From JAJTFA01 sp051715425 (GTDB lineage: Bacteria > Bacteroidota > Bacteroidia > UKL13-3), in contig JBPXJS010000039.1 in NCBI GenBank assembly GCA_051715425.1, forward strand, positions 124,001 through 188,000: 64,000 nucleotides of DNA, in the 5' to 3' direction. Both the position numbers and the translations under genes were made by a program. Every line of letters starts with the position of its first letter. Position 1 is the first letter of the stretch. This document shows positions 29,770 through 38,261 of the stretch, in pieces. The notes under the pieces were generated by a model. That model did no database searches. It saw nothing but the letters and a program-made list of their open reading frames with translations, and was not told the origin of the DNA.

Positions 29770-30863
29770 TATTTTGTAGGGATGGTTACCTTAAAAACAG
29801 AGCCTTTTTCAAAAACGGAACTTACTTCAATATTACCATTTATTTTAGAGACCGCATCTTTTACATTATATAAACCAAAACCTGAGCCGGGTTCCTGGGT
29901 GGTTGCCCTATAGAACATATCAAAGATATTGTTCAGGTATTTATCTTTGATGCCGATACCATTATCGCTTACTACCATAGAAAGTAGGCCGCTTTTAGAC
30001 ACAAGTTCAAGCTTAACAAAATGGTTACCTGAATTCTTATTCTTATACTTAAAGGCATTTGAAAGGAGATTATTCAAAATAATCCGGAGTTTGGATATGT
30101 CATTTCGGAAAATCTGACCATCTTCGGCAATTGATATTTCAAACTGAACGTGATTAAGCTTAGCAACCACAGAATAGATATCTTCATAATCACTAAGCAA
30201 CTGTTTCAGATTAATGTCCTCAATTTGAAGTTCACCTTGTTTCATCTGGTAGTAGTCGAACATATTCTCTACAAATGACAAGAGTTTGGAAGTAGATTTT
30301 AAAGCGAGATCAAGAAGTAATTCGCGTTGATCGAGGTTTTCCTGATCCGACTGAGCGATTTTGATACTTTCCTGAATGCTCATCAGGGGGCCCTTAAGTT
30401 CATGAGCAACACTGTATGAGAATTTTCCTAACTCATCATAAGCCTGTTTAATCTCGTCTGACTTTTGATTGAGAAGGTGAGTCGCTGTATAAAATTTATG
30501 TGCTTCTTCAAAGGCCGACCGCATTTCGTTTTCGTCCCAAGGTTTGCGGATGTATCTAAAAATATGCCCTCTGTTAATGGCACTGATTACTGATTCAATA
30601 TCGGTATAGCCGGTTATTAAAATTCTAACCGGTTTAGGGAATTTATCGCGGATTGATTCAAAAAACTCAACACCGGTTAATTCCGGCATTCGTTGGTCGC
30701 TTAATAATATCTGGATATCAGGGTTAGCCTCAAGTATAGCAATTGCATCTTTTACTGCCGGAGTAATGAAAATATCAAACTCGTGCCTGAAGGTAGCTTT
30801 GAAAGACAAGAGATTATTTTCCTCATCATCCAGATACAGTATTTTTATTTTTTTAGTGCCCAA
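29769..30863 (-). CDS. Response regulator-histidine kinase hybrid
   Basis: 364 residues. An N-terminal receiver domain (about 5-120) has the phospho-acceptor Asp56 in LLSDQRMPELTG, with LITGYTDI and KPWDE. A coiled-coil linker leads to HisKA (about 145-205) with His in YSVAHELKGPLMSI, then HATPase_c with NNLLSNAFKYKNK, VVSDNGIGIKD and GSGFGLYNV. A receiver ahead of a kinase domain suggests a kinase controlled by another kinase. The frame begins at TTG (30863), 10 nt after the sensor kinase gene; a later start is possible. The receiver is a close paralogue of the protein at 35797-36270. Confidence 0.92.
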   Translation of the reverse strand: MGTKKIKILYLDDEENNLLSFKATFRHEFDIFITPAVKDAIAILEANPDIQILLSDQRMPELTGVEFFESIRDKFPKPVRILITGYTDIESVISAINRGHIFRYIRKPWDENEMRSAFEEAHKFYTATHLLNQKSDEIKQAYDELGKFSYSVAHELKGPLMSIQESIKIAQSDQENLDQRELLLDLALKSTSKLLSFVENMFDYYQMKQGELQIEDINLKQLLSDYEDIYSVVAKLNHVQFEISIAEDGQIFRNDISKLRIILNNLLSNAFKYKNKNSGNHFVKLELVSKSGLLSMVVSDNGIGIKDKYLNNIFDMFYRATTQEPGSGFGLYNVKDAVSKINGNIEVSSVFEKGSVFKVTIPTK

Positions 30864-30873
30864 TATTACAAAG

Positions 30874-33027
30874 TTAAGATTTTAAATGACTAACAGGTAC
30901 CTGAATGATGAATTCTGTACCCATACCAATTTCGCTATTTACTTCTATGGCTCCATTGTGCTTTTTGATAGTGTTAAAAGCAATTGACAAACCAAGTCCT
31001 GTACCTTCTCCAACGGGTTTTGTGGTAAAGAATGGCTCAAAAAGTCTTTTTTTGGTGAGTTCATCCATTCCAATTCCATTATCTTTTACAACAATAATGA
31101 GGTTTCCGTTGTGCTTTCTGGTTTCTATATGGATCTCTCCACCTGACTCTTCTTTAAATTTGGCCTTTGCGGCATAAATAGCATTTGAAAGCATATTCAT
31201 AAAAACCTGATTTAATTTTCCAGGATAACATTCAATTACCGCGTCTGTAGTATAGTTTTTGGTAATTTTTATTTTTGATCCAAGCAGGTTATTGCAAATA
31301 ACTATTGTAGAATCCAAACCTTCATTCACATCTGCCATCTTGATATCATCCTCATCTACTCTTGAAAATATCCTTAATCCCCTCACAATTTCAGCTGTGC
31401 GAGAGGATCCCTCATTAATTCCTTTTAATAAAAACTCAATCTCTTTCTTCAGGTAATCATAATCACACTCATTTTTAAGTGTTTCAATCCTTTCCAACTT
31501 TTGTTCTTTTGTGAGATCTGATGTTCCAATAGTTTCGAGGGTGTTGATCATTTCAAGTAAAATATCAATATCTCGTTTTATTGGTTTTACGTTTGCAAGA
31601 ACAAAATTAATCGGGTTATTAATCTCATGAGCTACACCTGCAGTAAGCTGACCCAAAGAGGCCATTTTTTCCTGTTCAACTAATTGTGTTTGTGTTTGCT
31701 TGAGTTCTTCTAAAGTTTTATTCAAATTGTTATTAGATTCTTTTAACTCAAAAGTCCGTTCGGCTACTTTTTGCTCCAATACAATATTTTGTTCGCGTAT
31801 TATTTTCTCGTTTTCTTTAGCTATTCGAAGTGCTTCGGCTTGTGAAAACTCTTTTTCCTTCTTCAAAATGTTTATTCGGTCGGCAAGGGCGAAGGAAAGC
31901 ATGATTGCTTCAAAGGCCGAACCGATTTGAAGAATGGACGCAGTAATATTGTTGTAGGGCAGTACCCCGGTATCCTTTAATACAAAAAGAATAACGCTGG
32001 AAAGGAAACCTGACCAGGCTATGAGGAAAAACTTAGACTCCCGTGTTTTATACTTCACAAGAATATATATTCCTTCATAAAGCATGTAAAGTGAAAGTAA
32101 CAGCCCATTGATATTAAGGAGGTTGTAGGCAAGAATGCGATTGTCTAAAACCGCGGCCAGTATGGTTGCAGAGTAAGCGATTACAAATATCCAGGAAAGC
32201 CGGTCTACCTTAGGAATGAGGGTTTCGGTTTTAAGAAATTTCTTAATAAAACCCAATGCCGAGAAAGCCGTAAACGCGGAGAATATGTATGCAGCCCACC
32301 TTTCAAATCCGGGGTAATCGGGCCAAATGTATTTAAAACCTACCCCTGAAAGAACCACCTGAACAAGAGCCACACTGAGGATATAAAATATATAATAGAA
32401 GTAGCTGATATCTCTTACTGTAAGTAAAATAAAGAAGTTATAGAGGAACATTACCAACATAATACCGAAGTAAATGCCCTGAATAAGTGTGCGGTCTTCC
32501 GCATTAGAGTAGATTTTGCTTGCTTCACCTACGTAAATAGGTAGCAAGAGTTGGGTGCTGCTTTTTACCTTAAAAAAAATGGTTTTTGTTTTCCCATATT
32601 CCAGATTTAGAGGAAAAACAAAAGAAATATTATCACTGCTTCTTTGATTAAAAGGAAGAAGGTTTGTGTAAATAACCGGATTTTGAAGTTTGTTTGAAGT
32701 ATCATAAAATTCAACCACATCAATTATTGGGTTACTCAATTCCAGAACGTAGTTTTTATCCTGAGTGTGGTTGGTTAAACTCAATTTTACCCAATAGGAG
32801 GAACTGCTAACCCCAAGATTTGGGATGTCTGTTGTGTTAAGTTTAAATCCAGTGCTGTCGTTTAAAATGTCGTTAAAGGTTTTAGAAGAGGCACTATCTT
32901 CCAGCAGGTAAACGCTTTTGCCAACGGAAATAATGCTCACTGAGTCGTTAATAATAAAACTGTTTTGAGCATAGCCAACCAATGGCAATAAGCAAACAGA
33001 CAGAATAAGGAAGATTAGTTTTCTCAT
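30874..33027 (-). CDS. 7TMR-DISM sensor histidine kinase
   Basis: 717 residues. Signal peptide (IFLILSVCLLPLVGYAQ), then a periplasmic 7TMR-DISMED2 ligand-binding region (about 25-175) and seven membrane spans (about 180-390, with LIQGIYFGIMLVMFLYNFF). A coiled coil (about 395-455) connects to HisKA, with His467 in GVAHEINNPINFV, and to HATPase_c (NALSNAIYAAKAK-like N box, VVKDNGIGMDE, GEGTGLGLSIAFNT). 7TMR-DISM domains bind periplasmic ligands, often carbohydrate-like. The start overlaps the GNAT stop by one base. It is probably the main sensor of this operon. Confidence 0.94.
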   Translation of the reverse strand: MRKLIFLILSVCLLPLVGYAQNSFIINDSVSIISVGKSVYLLEDSASSKTFNDILNDSTGFKLNTTDIPNLGVSSSSYWVKLSLTNHTQDKNYVLELSNPIIDVVEFYDTSNKLQNPVIYTNLLPFNQRSSDNISFVFPLNLEYGKTKTIFFKVKSSTQLLLPIYVGEASKIYSNAEDRTLIQGIYFGIMLVMFLYNFFILLTVRDISYFYYIFYILSVALVQVVLSGVGFKYIWPDYPGFERWAAYIFSAFTAFSALGFIKKFLKTETLIPKVDRLSWIFVIAYSATILAAVLDNRILAYNLLNINGLLLSLYMLYEGIYILVKYKTRESKFFLIAWSGFLSSVILFVLKDTGVLPYNNITASILQIGSAFEAIMLSFALADRINILKKEKEFSQAEALRIAKENEKIIREQNIVLEQKVAERTFELKESNNNLNKTLEELKQTQTQLVEQEKMASLGQLTAGVAHEINNPINFVLANVKPIKRDIDILLEMINTLETIGTSDLTKEQKLERIETLKNECDYDYLKKEIEFLLKGINEGSSRTAEIVRGLRIFSRVDEDDIKMADVNEGLDSTIVICNNLLGSKIKITKNYTTDAVIECYPGKLNQVFMNMLSNAIYAAKAKFKEESGGEIHIETRKHNGNLIIVVKDNGIGMDELTKKRLFEPFFTTKPVGEGTGLGLSIAFNTIKKHNGAIEVNSEIGMGTEFIIQVPVSHLKS

Positions 33028-33722
33028 TATAATACCTGATTAATATTAATACTGTACTCAACCTCTACACTACCTTTTGGGCCTATTTCAGTTCCCTTAT
33101 GAAAGGGTTCATTTACAATTTCCAGAATTTGTTTTCTGAATTCGGTATCTGCATAAGGCAGTTTTTTCAGGTCGTTTACAACAAGTGAAGTGGCAATGAG
33201 GTCTAATTTTGGGTAATAAAAAGTACCCATATTCCCTATACTTTCCTCAATTTCAAATCCTGCTTTTTGGCACATGGTAACAGTGTATGGAGCACAAAGG
33301 ACGAAAAGACTGCTCATGTTTAGCAGATTTGCAATGGCAACTCCCACTTTTGTAAGAAGAATACTGATGCCCTTACCGGCAATTACTTTAGAGTTCCAAA
33401 GCCCACAAAGTTCACCAGTCACCCCTTTTTCACGGTGGGATTTGATGAGGTCAAAAACTTTCAGGTCAACTATTCCCACTGCATCTTCAATTGGCAGAGG
33501 GAATTCAGGATTGGCGAGATGAATTCGTTCACCACCGTATAATTCTCCGGTATCTTTATCTTCAACAACCACAACATAAGCTCCGGGATTATAAAACCAA
33601 TTATTTTTTGCTGAAGTAACTTTAGTAACACCATAATCCCTTAATACGTTTGCATGACCTTCGGCAAAACGCTGGCATGACGCAAGGTCATTGGTTGCTT
33701 TAAACAAACGTATGGTTATCAT
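33027..33722 (-). CDS. GNAT/autoinducer-synthase-like acyltransferase fold protein
   Basis: 231 residues. The N-terminus resembles acyl-homoserine-lactone/FeeM-like GNAT proteins: AYVVVVEDKDTGELYGGERI corresponds to the start of the acyl-CoA-binding strands, then LCGLWNSKVIAGKGISILL and ALCAPYTVTMCQKAGF-like helices. I recognise the fold, not the exact family, so an N-acyl amino acid or other acylation role is inference. It lies 13 nt after the Rv1355c-like gene and its stop overlaps the sensor kinase start. That placement favours a role in making or modifying the molecule the kinase senses. Confidence 0.55.
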   Translation of the reverse strand: MITIRLFKATNDLASCQRFAEGHANVLRDYGVTKVTSAKNNWFYNPGAYVVVVEDKDTGELYGGERIHLANPEFPLPIEDAVGIVDLKVFDLIKSHREKGVTGELCGLWNSKVIAGKGISILLTKVGVAIANLLNMSSLFVLCAPYTVTMCQKAGFEIEESIGNMGTFYYPKLDLIATSLVVNDLKKLPYADTEFRKQILEIVNEPFHKGTEIGPKGSVEVEYSININQVL

Positions 33723-33735
33723 TTATAGTGATTCA

Positions 33736-35697
33736 TTATTTTATACAGATAAGGTATCTTTTTGCAGAAGGAAGATTAAAAATTTGTAATAAATTATTAT
33801 TAATTTTTATCAACCCGTTCTGATAAAGTGGAAACATATCTGTACAAAGCTGTGCACATGTAAACGAAAAGATTGGCTCAATGTTCTGATTATTAACTGT
33901 TGAATTGCTGAGGTTCAACCCTAATTCCAGAACTGAGCTTTCTTTTTCCGGAATTTCCATCACCTCAAGGCTCTTAACCTGAGAGAGTTTGAAGTCCATT
34001 ATTTTACTTATAGCAACACCAAGGTTCCAATTTGCAAGGTAATTAACAGCCTCAGGGTCGGATAACATTAAAAAAAGAGGTTTTGCAAATGGTGGAAGCT
34101 TGGTTTTTTCAAATGCAATCTTGCTTCCTGGTTGGGAGTTGAAAGTGAGATTGCTATAAGTTTTATGATGAAAAAGAGGAGAGAAGTGCATGATTCGTTC
34201 CAGTTCAGATAACAAACTTATTATTTGAGTAGTAATAGAAAAGGTTGTTGAAACAGCCGCTGATGAGGTGTATGCAGTTTTCTGATCTGATAAGCTCACC
34301 ATGATTTGCCCACCTTCTGTAAAAGAGAAATGCGTGTACTTTTTGAATAAAGAATGTGCTGTTCTATCTAACTCACCAAGAAAAAGACCAGTTTCTAAAA
34401 GGTTAAGCTGATAATAGGCATTTTGGTGCACCTGCAACTGAAAACTGTTGTCACCTGATTCAATAAATGAAAATGGAAAGGCTTTATTGGCAAGGCTATT
34501 GGCCAAAGCTGTGGTGAACAACTCGTTATATAGATTGTGATTTCTTGATAAATCAGCATTGTTGGTCTGGTTAAACACAACGCTTTTGCCACTGGAAATA
34601 ATTTGGTCAAGATCCACATAAAAACGACCGGATTCTGTAAACTCGTTCAGCAATATTCTCCGGCAAACATCAGTAGTGATCGCTCCACCAAGAGTAACAG
34701 AAGACGCTAACTGGGGCCAACTGCTTACGGTATTCTCAATTTCTATCATTGTAGCTTTAAGCCTGGAAGAAATCTGGCTGGCATCAACAATATCAAGAAC
34801 ATATGGAATTTTTTGCTCATTGGTTAATTCCAACATGTTTTGAGGATTTAGACCATCCGCCAGGCCATGTAAAACAGGCCTATCCGGTTCCAAGTCAAAT
34901 CGCTCAATATCAAGCATACCCCTGTCATTTGTATCCATCACCACCGGAATTCCTAGTTCGCGGGCTTTGTAACGGCTGCTTATTTTGATGTTTATTCCGT
35001 CACAAACCTCCACCAATAAATCAAGTTTGGTGGGTGATGTAAAAAATGAATCTATATTGTCATCTGTGATTCCCTTGTCAAAAATCCGCACTTTTATAAA
35101 AGGGTCGATCTCTGCAATTTCCCTTGCTGCAAGAATTACTTTTTTAGATCCAAGTTTATGTACACCAGCTCTTATTCTATTGAGGTTACTTAATTCTACT
35201 GTGTCAAAGTCGGCCAGCCGAAGTTCGCCACATGTGCGCTCCATGGCAAGTGTAAGGGCAATTGATTGACCAACAGACAAACCGATTACACCAATTGAAC
35301 GTTTTTGTAACTGGTTTTGTTCGTTATCAGTAATCTTATGCTTGTTTCGGTTGGTTCTAACTGTTATAAAATCATCTTCGTTTAAAAGATGCACCATACA
35401 CCTGTTCCATGGATAGTATACCCAAACACCATATTCATCAGGTGTTTTGCCATTAAGCAGCCTAACCATCTCATCCTTATAAAATTCCGGAGACATTTTT
35501 TTATCAGGATGAAGGCACTTAATCAGCTCTTTTATTTGTTCTTCAATATGGTTATGAACGGCAATGTGGGTTGCGTTTGAAATGCCTGAGAAGAAAAGGG
35601 AAGCAGGGAGATTATCAGAAATTATAAAAAATGCAGGTTCGTAAGAATCCGGATGGTTAGAATTTAGGAGCGCATTCAGCTTAGAAATTTCTGACAT
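33736..35697 (-). CDS. Rv1355c/MoeY-family protein with ThiF (E1-like) adenylation domain
   Basis: 653 residues. An N-terminal family segment (about 70-130) contains EYGVWVYYPWNRCMVHLL and RTNRNKHKIT. The ThiF/E1 Rossmann domain (about 134-360) shows IGVIGLSVGQ for ATP, LADFDTVELSNLNRIRAG with the conserved Asp and Arg, GSKKV, and LLVEVCDG. No CxxC zinc pair and no obvious catalytic Cys is seen, so adenylation without a thioester step is possible. The C-terminal ~280 residues look like the diverged nitroreductase-like part of the family. The substrate is unknown. It is the first gene of the operon, with a divergent receiver gene 99 bp away. Confidence 0.8.
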   Translation of the reverse strand: MSEISKLNALLNSNHPDSYEPAFFIISDNLPASLFFSGISNATHIAVHNHIEEQIKELIKCLHPDKKMSPEFYKDEMVRLLNGKTPDEYGVWVYYPWNRCMVHLLNEDDFITVRTNRNKHKITDNEQNQLQKRSIGVIGLSVGQSIALTLAMERTCGELRLADFDTVELSNLNRIRAGVHKLGSKKVILAAREIAEIDPFIKVRIFDKGITDDNIDSFFTSPTKLDLLVEVCDGINIKISSRYKARELGIPVVMDTNDRGMLDIERFDLEPDRPVLHGLADGLNPQNMLELTNEQKIPYVLDIVDASQISSRLKATMIEIENTVSSWPQLASSVTLGGAITTDVCRRILLNEFTESGRFYVDLDQIISSGKSVVFNQTNNADLSRNHNLYNELFTTALANSLANKAFPFSFIESGDNSFQLQVHQNAYYQLNLLETGLFLGELDRTAHSLFKKYTHFSFTEGGQIMVSLSDQKTAYTSSAAVSTTFSITTQIISLLSELERIMHFSPLFHHKTYSNLTFNSQPGSKIAFEKTKLPPFAKPLFLMLSDPEAVNYLANWNLGVAISKIMDFKLSQVKSLEVMEIPEKESSVLELGLNLSNSTVNNQNIEPIFSFTCAQLCTDMFPLYQNGLIKINNNLLQIFNLPSAKRYLICIK

Positions 35698-35741
35698 AGG
35701 GAGTTGTTGAAATACTTTTTTTAGATTATCTTCGACAACAT

Positions 35742-35749
35742 TAAATTTG
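35742..35749 (+). promoter_or_regulatory. -7 box TAAATTTG for the divergent receiver gene
   Basis: TAAATTTG matches TAnnTTTG 47 nt upstream of the GTG at 35797, within the 99-bp gap between this gene and the Rv1355c-like gene. No clear -33 box is present, and no exact -7 box was found for the opposite direction. Confidence 0.45.
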
Positions 35750-35796
35750 TGCTAATATATCACTAGTTTCAAATTTCCGCAATTTATTTAGTAAAA

Positions 35797-36270
35797 GTGG
35801 CAGAAGAAACAAATAAAATCAAAGTCCTCTACATAGATGATGAGGAAAACAATCTGTTCTCCTTTAAAGCTACGCTGAGGACAACATTTGAAATATATAC
35901 CGCCATTAGCGGAGAGGTTGGCAAAGCTATTTTAAAGGAAAACCCCGATATTTCGGTGATTGTGACGGATCAACGTATGCCTGAGATGACCGGAGTTGAG
36001 TTTTTGGAGTCTATAATAGATGATTATCCGGATTCTGTAAGGATCTTATTAACCGGTTATGCTGATATGGGAGCTGTAATTGATGCAGTAAACAAGGGGA
36101 AAATATACCATTACCTAAGCAAACCCTGGGTAGAAGAGGAGCTTACCAATACCATCATTAATGCTTACAGGGTGTATGAGGAGAGAATTAACGAGCGTGT
36201 TCTTAATGAAAAACTCATGCGTTCCAATGATCAGTTAGAGTTTCTGCTCAGGCAAAAGCTACTTTCCTGA
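35797..36270 (+). CDS. Response regulator, receiver plus short coiled coil
   Basis: 157 residues, GTG start. Receiver domain (7-120) with phospho-acceptor Asp58 in VIVTDQRMPEMTG, LLTGYAD and SKPW; the C-terminal 35 residues are a coiled coil (RINERVLNEKLMRSNDQLEF). By eye about 61 of 105 receiver positions are identical to the receiver of the hybrid kinase at 29769-30863. This suggests duplication within the locus. There is no output domain, so it may act by docking or by competing for phosphate. Its stop directly abuts the stop of the small lipoprotein gene. Confidence 0.9.
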   Translation: MAEETNKIKVLYIDDEENNLFSFKATLRTTFEIYTAISGEVGKAILKENPDISVIVTDQRMPEMTGVEFLESIIDDYPDSVRILLTGYADMGAVIDAVNKGKIYHYLSKPWVEEELTNTIINAYRVYEERINERVLNEKLMRSNDQLEFLLRQKLLS

Positions 36271-36435
36271 TTATTTTAGTTCACCTTCGTTTTTTCGCTT
36301 AAAATCTTCTTTGTCTTTTTCCAGACGTTCCATTTTTTCTTTGGTTCTCTTCTTTTCAGCTTCAGCTCTTTTTGCACTATTGCATGATATTAAAGCAAAA
36401 CCGGCTATAAAAGCCATGAACATTATTTTTCTCAT
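36271..36435 (-). CDS. Small charged lipoprotein
   Basis: 54 residues from ATG 36435 (an ATG 21 nt earlier is possible). Lipoprotein signal MRKIMFMAFIAGFALISC, then a highly charged Lys/Glu/Arg helix. No domain is recognised. It ends exactly at the base after the convergent receiver gene stop. It may be the last gene after the Smr protein gene, with a 46-nt gap. Confidence 0.6.
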   Translation of the reverse strand: MRKIMFMAFIAGFALISCNSAKRAEAEKKRTKEKMERLEKDKEDFKRKNEGELK

Positions 36436-36481
36436 GGTAATTGGATTTGGTATCATTTAACAAACAAATACATTGCCAATA

Positions 36482-37435
36482 TTAGTTTAGAATAACTTCT
36501 GTTGCACCTCCGCCAAACTTTAGCATATCTGCATCTTTAACTTCCTTCACCCATTCTTTTTGTTTAGATAAATAATTGCGCACCTTGTTTTTCAGAAAGT
36601 GATTCCCAACTCCATGTATAAAGATAACTGATTGTTGTTTGCCAATATAAGCTGTTTCAAGTGCTTTGGCCATTGCTTCCAGTTGCACATCCAGAATCTG
36701 ACTTGCTGGTAATGCAGCATGATTTTGCATCAGTTTCTCAGCATGCAGGTCGATAATATTACCGGAAAGCGAATGCGTTGCAGGTTTAACAGACTTCTCA
36801 TTAACCGGTTCTGAAAAATCCCGTTGCTGTAACTTTTGCAGGTCAAGCGTAGAAAGAGGATCATCAAGTCTGAAGGTAATTGCCTGCCTTCCCAGAAAGT
36901 AGCAATTCTTAAATGCAGCAAAAAACTCTTTTTGTGTAATCTTAAATGCCCTTATTAGCTGGTTTCTCAGGTTGTTTTGGTGTTTGTTTTCAATAAAAGT
37001 AACCTGAAACAACAACTGGTTCCATGTGTTAAAATCTTCAATATTTAGTTTTGTAAGGGTAATGGTTGATTCGAGTTCTACAGGCGATTGGCAAAACAAT
37101 TCGTATTGTTTGTTCTTATAAAGATAAACGGCCACATAAATCCAATCGGTTTCGGAGTTATGAAGTTTTAGTTCAAAGTTTGTATCGTTTATTTTATCGA
37201 ATGCAATATGAATTCCTGAGTGAATTTTTACAAAGTGTGGTTTCGATGTAACAGGTTTTTCCTCTTTAGGTTTTTCTACTATGTCCTGAATACGCACAAT
37301 CTCATTAAGCAAAACCGGGATTTCAAAATCGTCTTCAATGGTTACCCCAGCGGTATTGCCATCTATTTTGGTTACAACACCCTGCATATTTTCGTTTACA
37401 AAACGAACCCTGTCTCCTAATTTTATTTTGGTCAT
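36482..37435 (-). CDS. DUF2027 protein with C-terminal Smr domain
   Basis: 317 residues. An N-terminal beta region (about 1-50: KIKLGDRVRFVNENMQGVV) and the DUF2027 middle (about 60-210) lead to an Smr domain (about 225-317) with IDLHAEKLM and VIFIHGVGNHFLKNKVRNYL, the DLHxxxxxxA and HGxGxxxLK pattern of Smr nicking or RNA-cleaving domains. This architecture is widespread in Bacteroidetes with no established role. It overlaps the preceding 257-residue gene by 4 nt. Confidence 0.87.
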   Translation of the reverse strand: MTKIKLGDRVRFVNENMQGVVTKIDGNTAGVTIEDDFEIPVLLNEIVRIQDIVEKPKEEKPVTSKPHFVKIHSGIHIAFDKINDTNFELKLHNSETDWIYVAVYLYKNKQYELFCQSPVELESTITLTKLNIEDFNTWNQLLFQVTFIENKHQNNLRNQLIRAFKITQKEFFAAFKNCYFLGRQAITFRLDDPLSTLDLQKLQQRDFSEPVNEKSVKPATHSLSGNIIDLHAEKLMQNHAALPASQILDVQLEAMAKALETAYIGKQQSVIFIHGVGNHFLKNKVRNYLSKQKEWVKEVKDADMLKFGGGATEVILN

Positions 37436-38205
37436 TGTTCTGAGGTAACTATTATATTTTTCAAATGCGATGCGAGGGTTCTCAGGTATTTATCTGAAAT
37501 ATCCTTTACATTATTATCCGGGCCTGCTTTAATGGTTAGCACTTCTGCCCTGATCAGCACCCCACTTTTATCAAAAAGATTATAGTGAATGGTGTATTCT
37601 CTTACATAATCCTGCTTGAGCCATTCAATGGTGTTTTTATTATTGGTATAAACTTCAAATTGGGTGATAAAGAGAATATATGTTTCGTTGTATTTTTTGT
37701 TGAGGTAAGCAAACAGTTCTTTATCCATAATCATTCCTAACATCACCGATGAGTCGGATACCCAAAATGTCTGGTCTTTTGATTTTTTGGAGAATCTATC
37801 GAGGAGTGATTTTACTCCTGGTTTCTCTTGTTTCCCTTTACTTTTAAGGTATTCTTCTTTATCGCGTTTGGAATAAGTGGTGTATTTGGTGGCGGCATAA
37901 ATGCGGTTCAGGTCTTTTTCGCCATCAAGACTTGTGGAGCGAAGCAGGCTTACCACATTAAATGCAGAAAGCAACTGATGGTAAGCATTAAACTCCAACT
38001 GGTTTCTGAGTTCATTCCTGAGTTGAGGCTCAGGCATTTTGGAAAAGCGGGCAATGTCCGGATCTGCATCGCTAAAATGCATCATTGGCTGAAACGGAAT
38101 AAGAATAATTTTTGCCTGAGATTTAGCGGTATCGGCCAACTGAGGTTGATTTTGGGCAAAAGCAATATTTCCCCAAAACAGCAGGAACAGGCTAATGTAT
38201 TTCAT
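37432..38205 (-). CDS. Secreted protein of unknown function
   Basis: 257 residues, with a signal peptide (YISLFLLFWGNIAFAQ). The mature part is mixed alpha/beta with KIILIPFQPMMHFSDADPD and a Lys-rich middle (KDKEEYLKSKGKQEKPGVK region). I do not recognise a family. It overlaps the DUF2027/Smr gene by 4 nt and has a -7 box at 38226-38233. The translational overlap suggests a linked function, but none can be named. Confidence 0.75.
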   Translation of the reverse strand: MKYISLFLLFWGNIAFAQNQPQLADTAKSQAKIILIPFQPMMHFSDADPDIARFSKMPEPQLRNELRNQLEFNAYHQLLSAFNVVSLLRSTSLDGEKDLNRIYAATKYTTYSKRDKEEYLKSKGKQEKPGVKSLLDRFSKKSKDQTFWVSDSSVMLGMIMDKELFAYLNKKYNETYILFITQFEVYTNNKNTIEWLKQDYVREYTIHYNLFDKSGVLIRAEVLTIKAGPDNNVKDISDKYLRTLASHLKNIIVTSEQ

Positions 38206-38225
38206 GATTTGTTTGGATTGTGAAA

Positions 38226-38233
38226 CAAAGTTA
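38226..38233 (-). promoter_or_regulatory. -7 box TAACTTTG for the secreted-protein/Smr operon
   Basis: CAAAGTTA reads TAACTTTG on the minus strand, an exact TAnnTTTG match 20 nt before the ATG at 38205. A TTG lies 25 nt upstream, slightly long for a -33 box. Confidence 0.5.
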
Positions 38234-38261
38234 GCCTTTGTGGTTTCAGTTTAATCCACAA

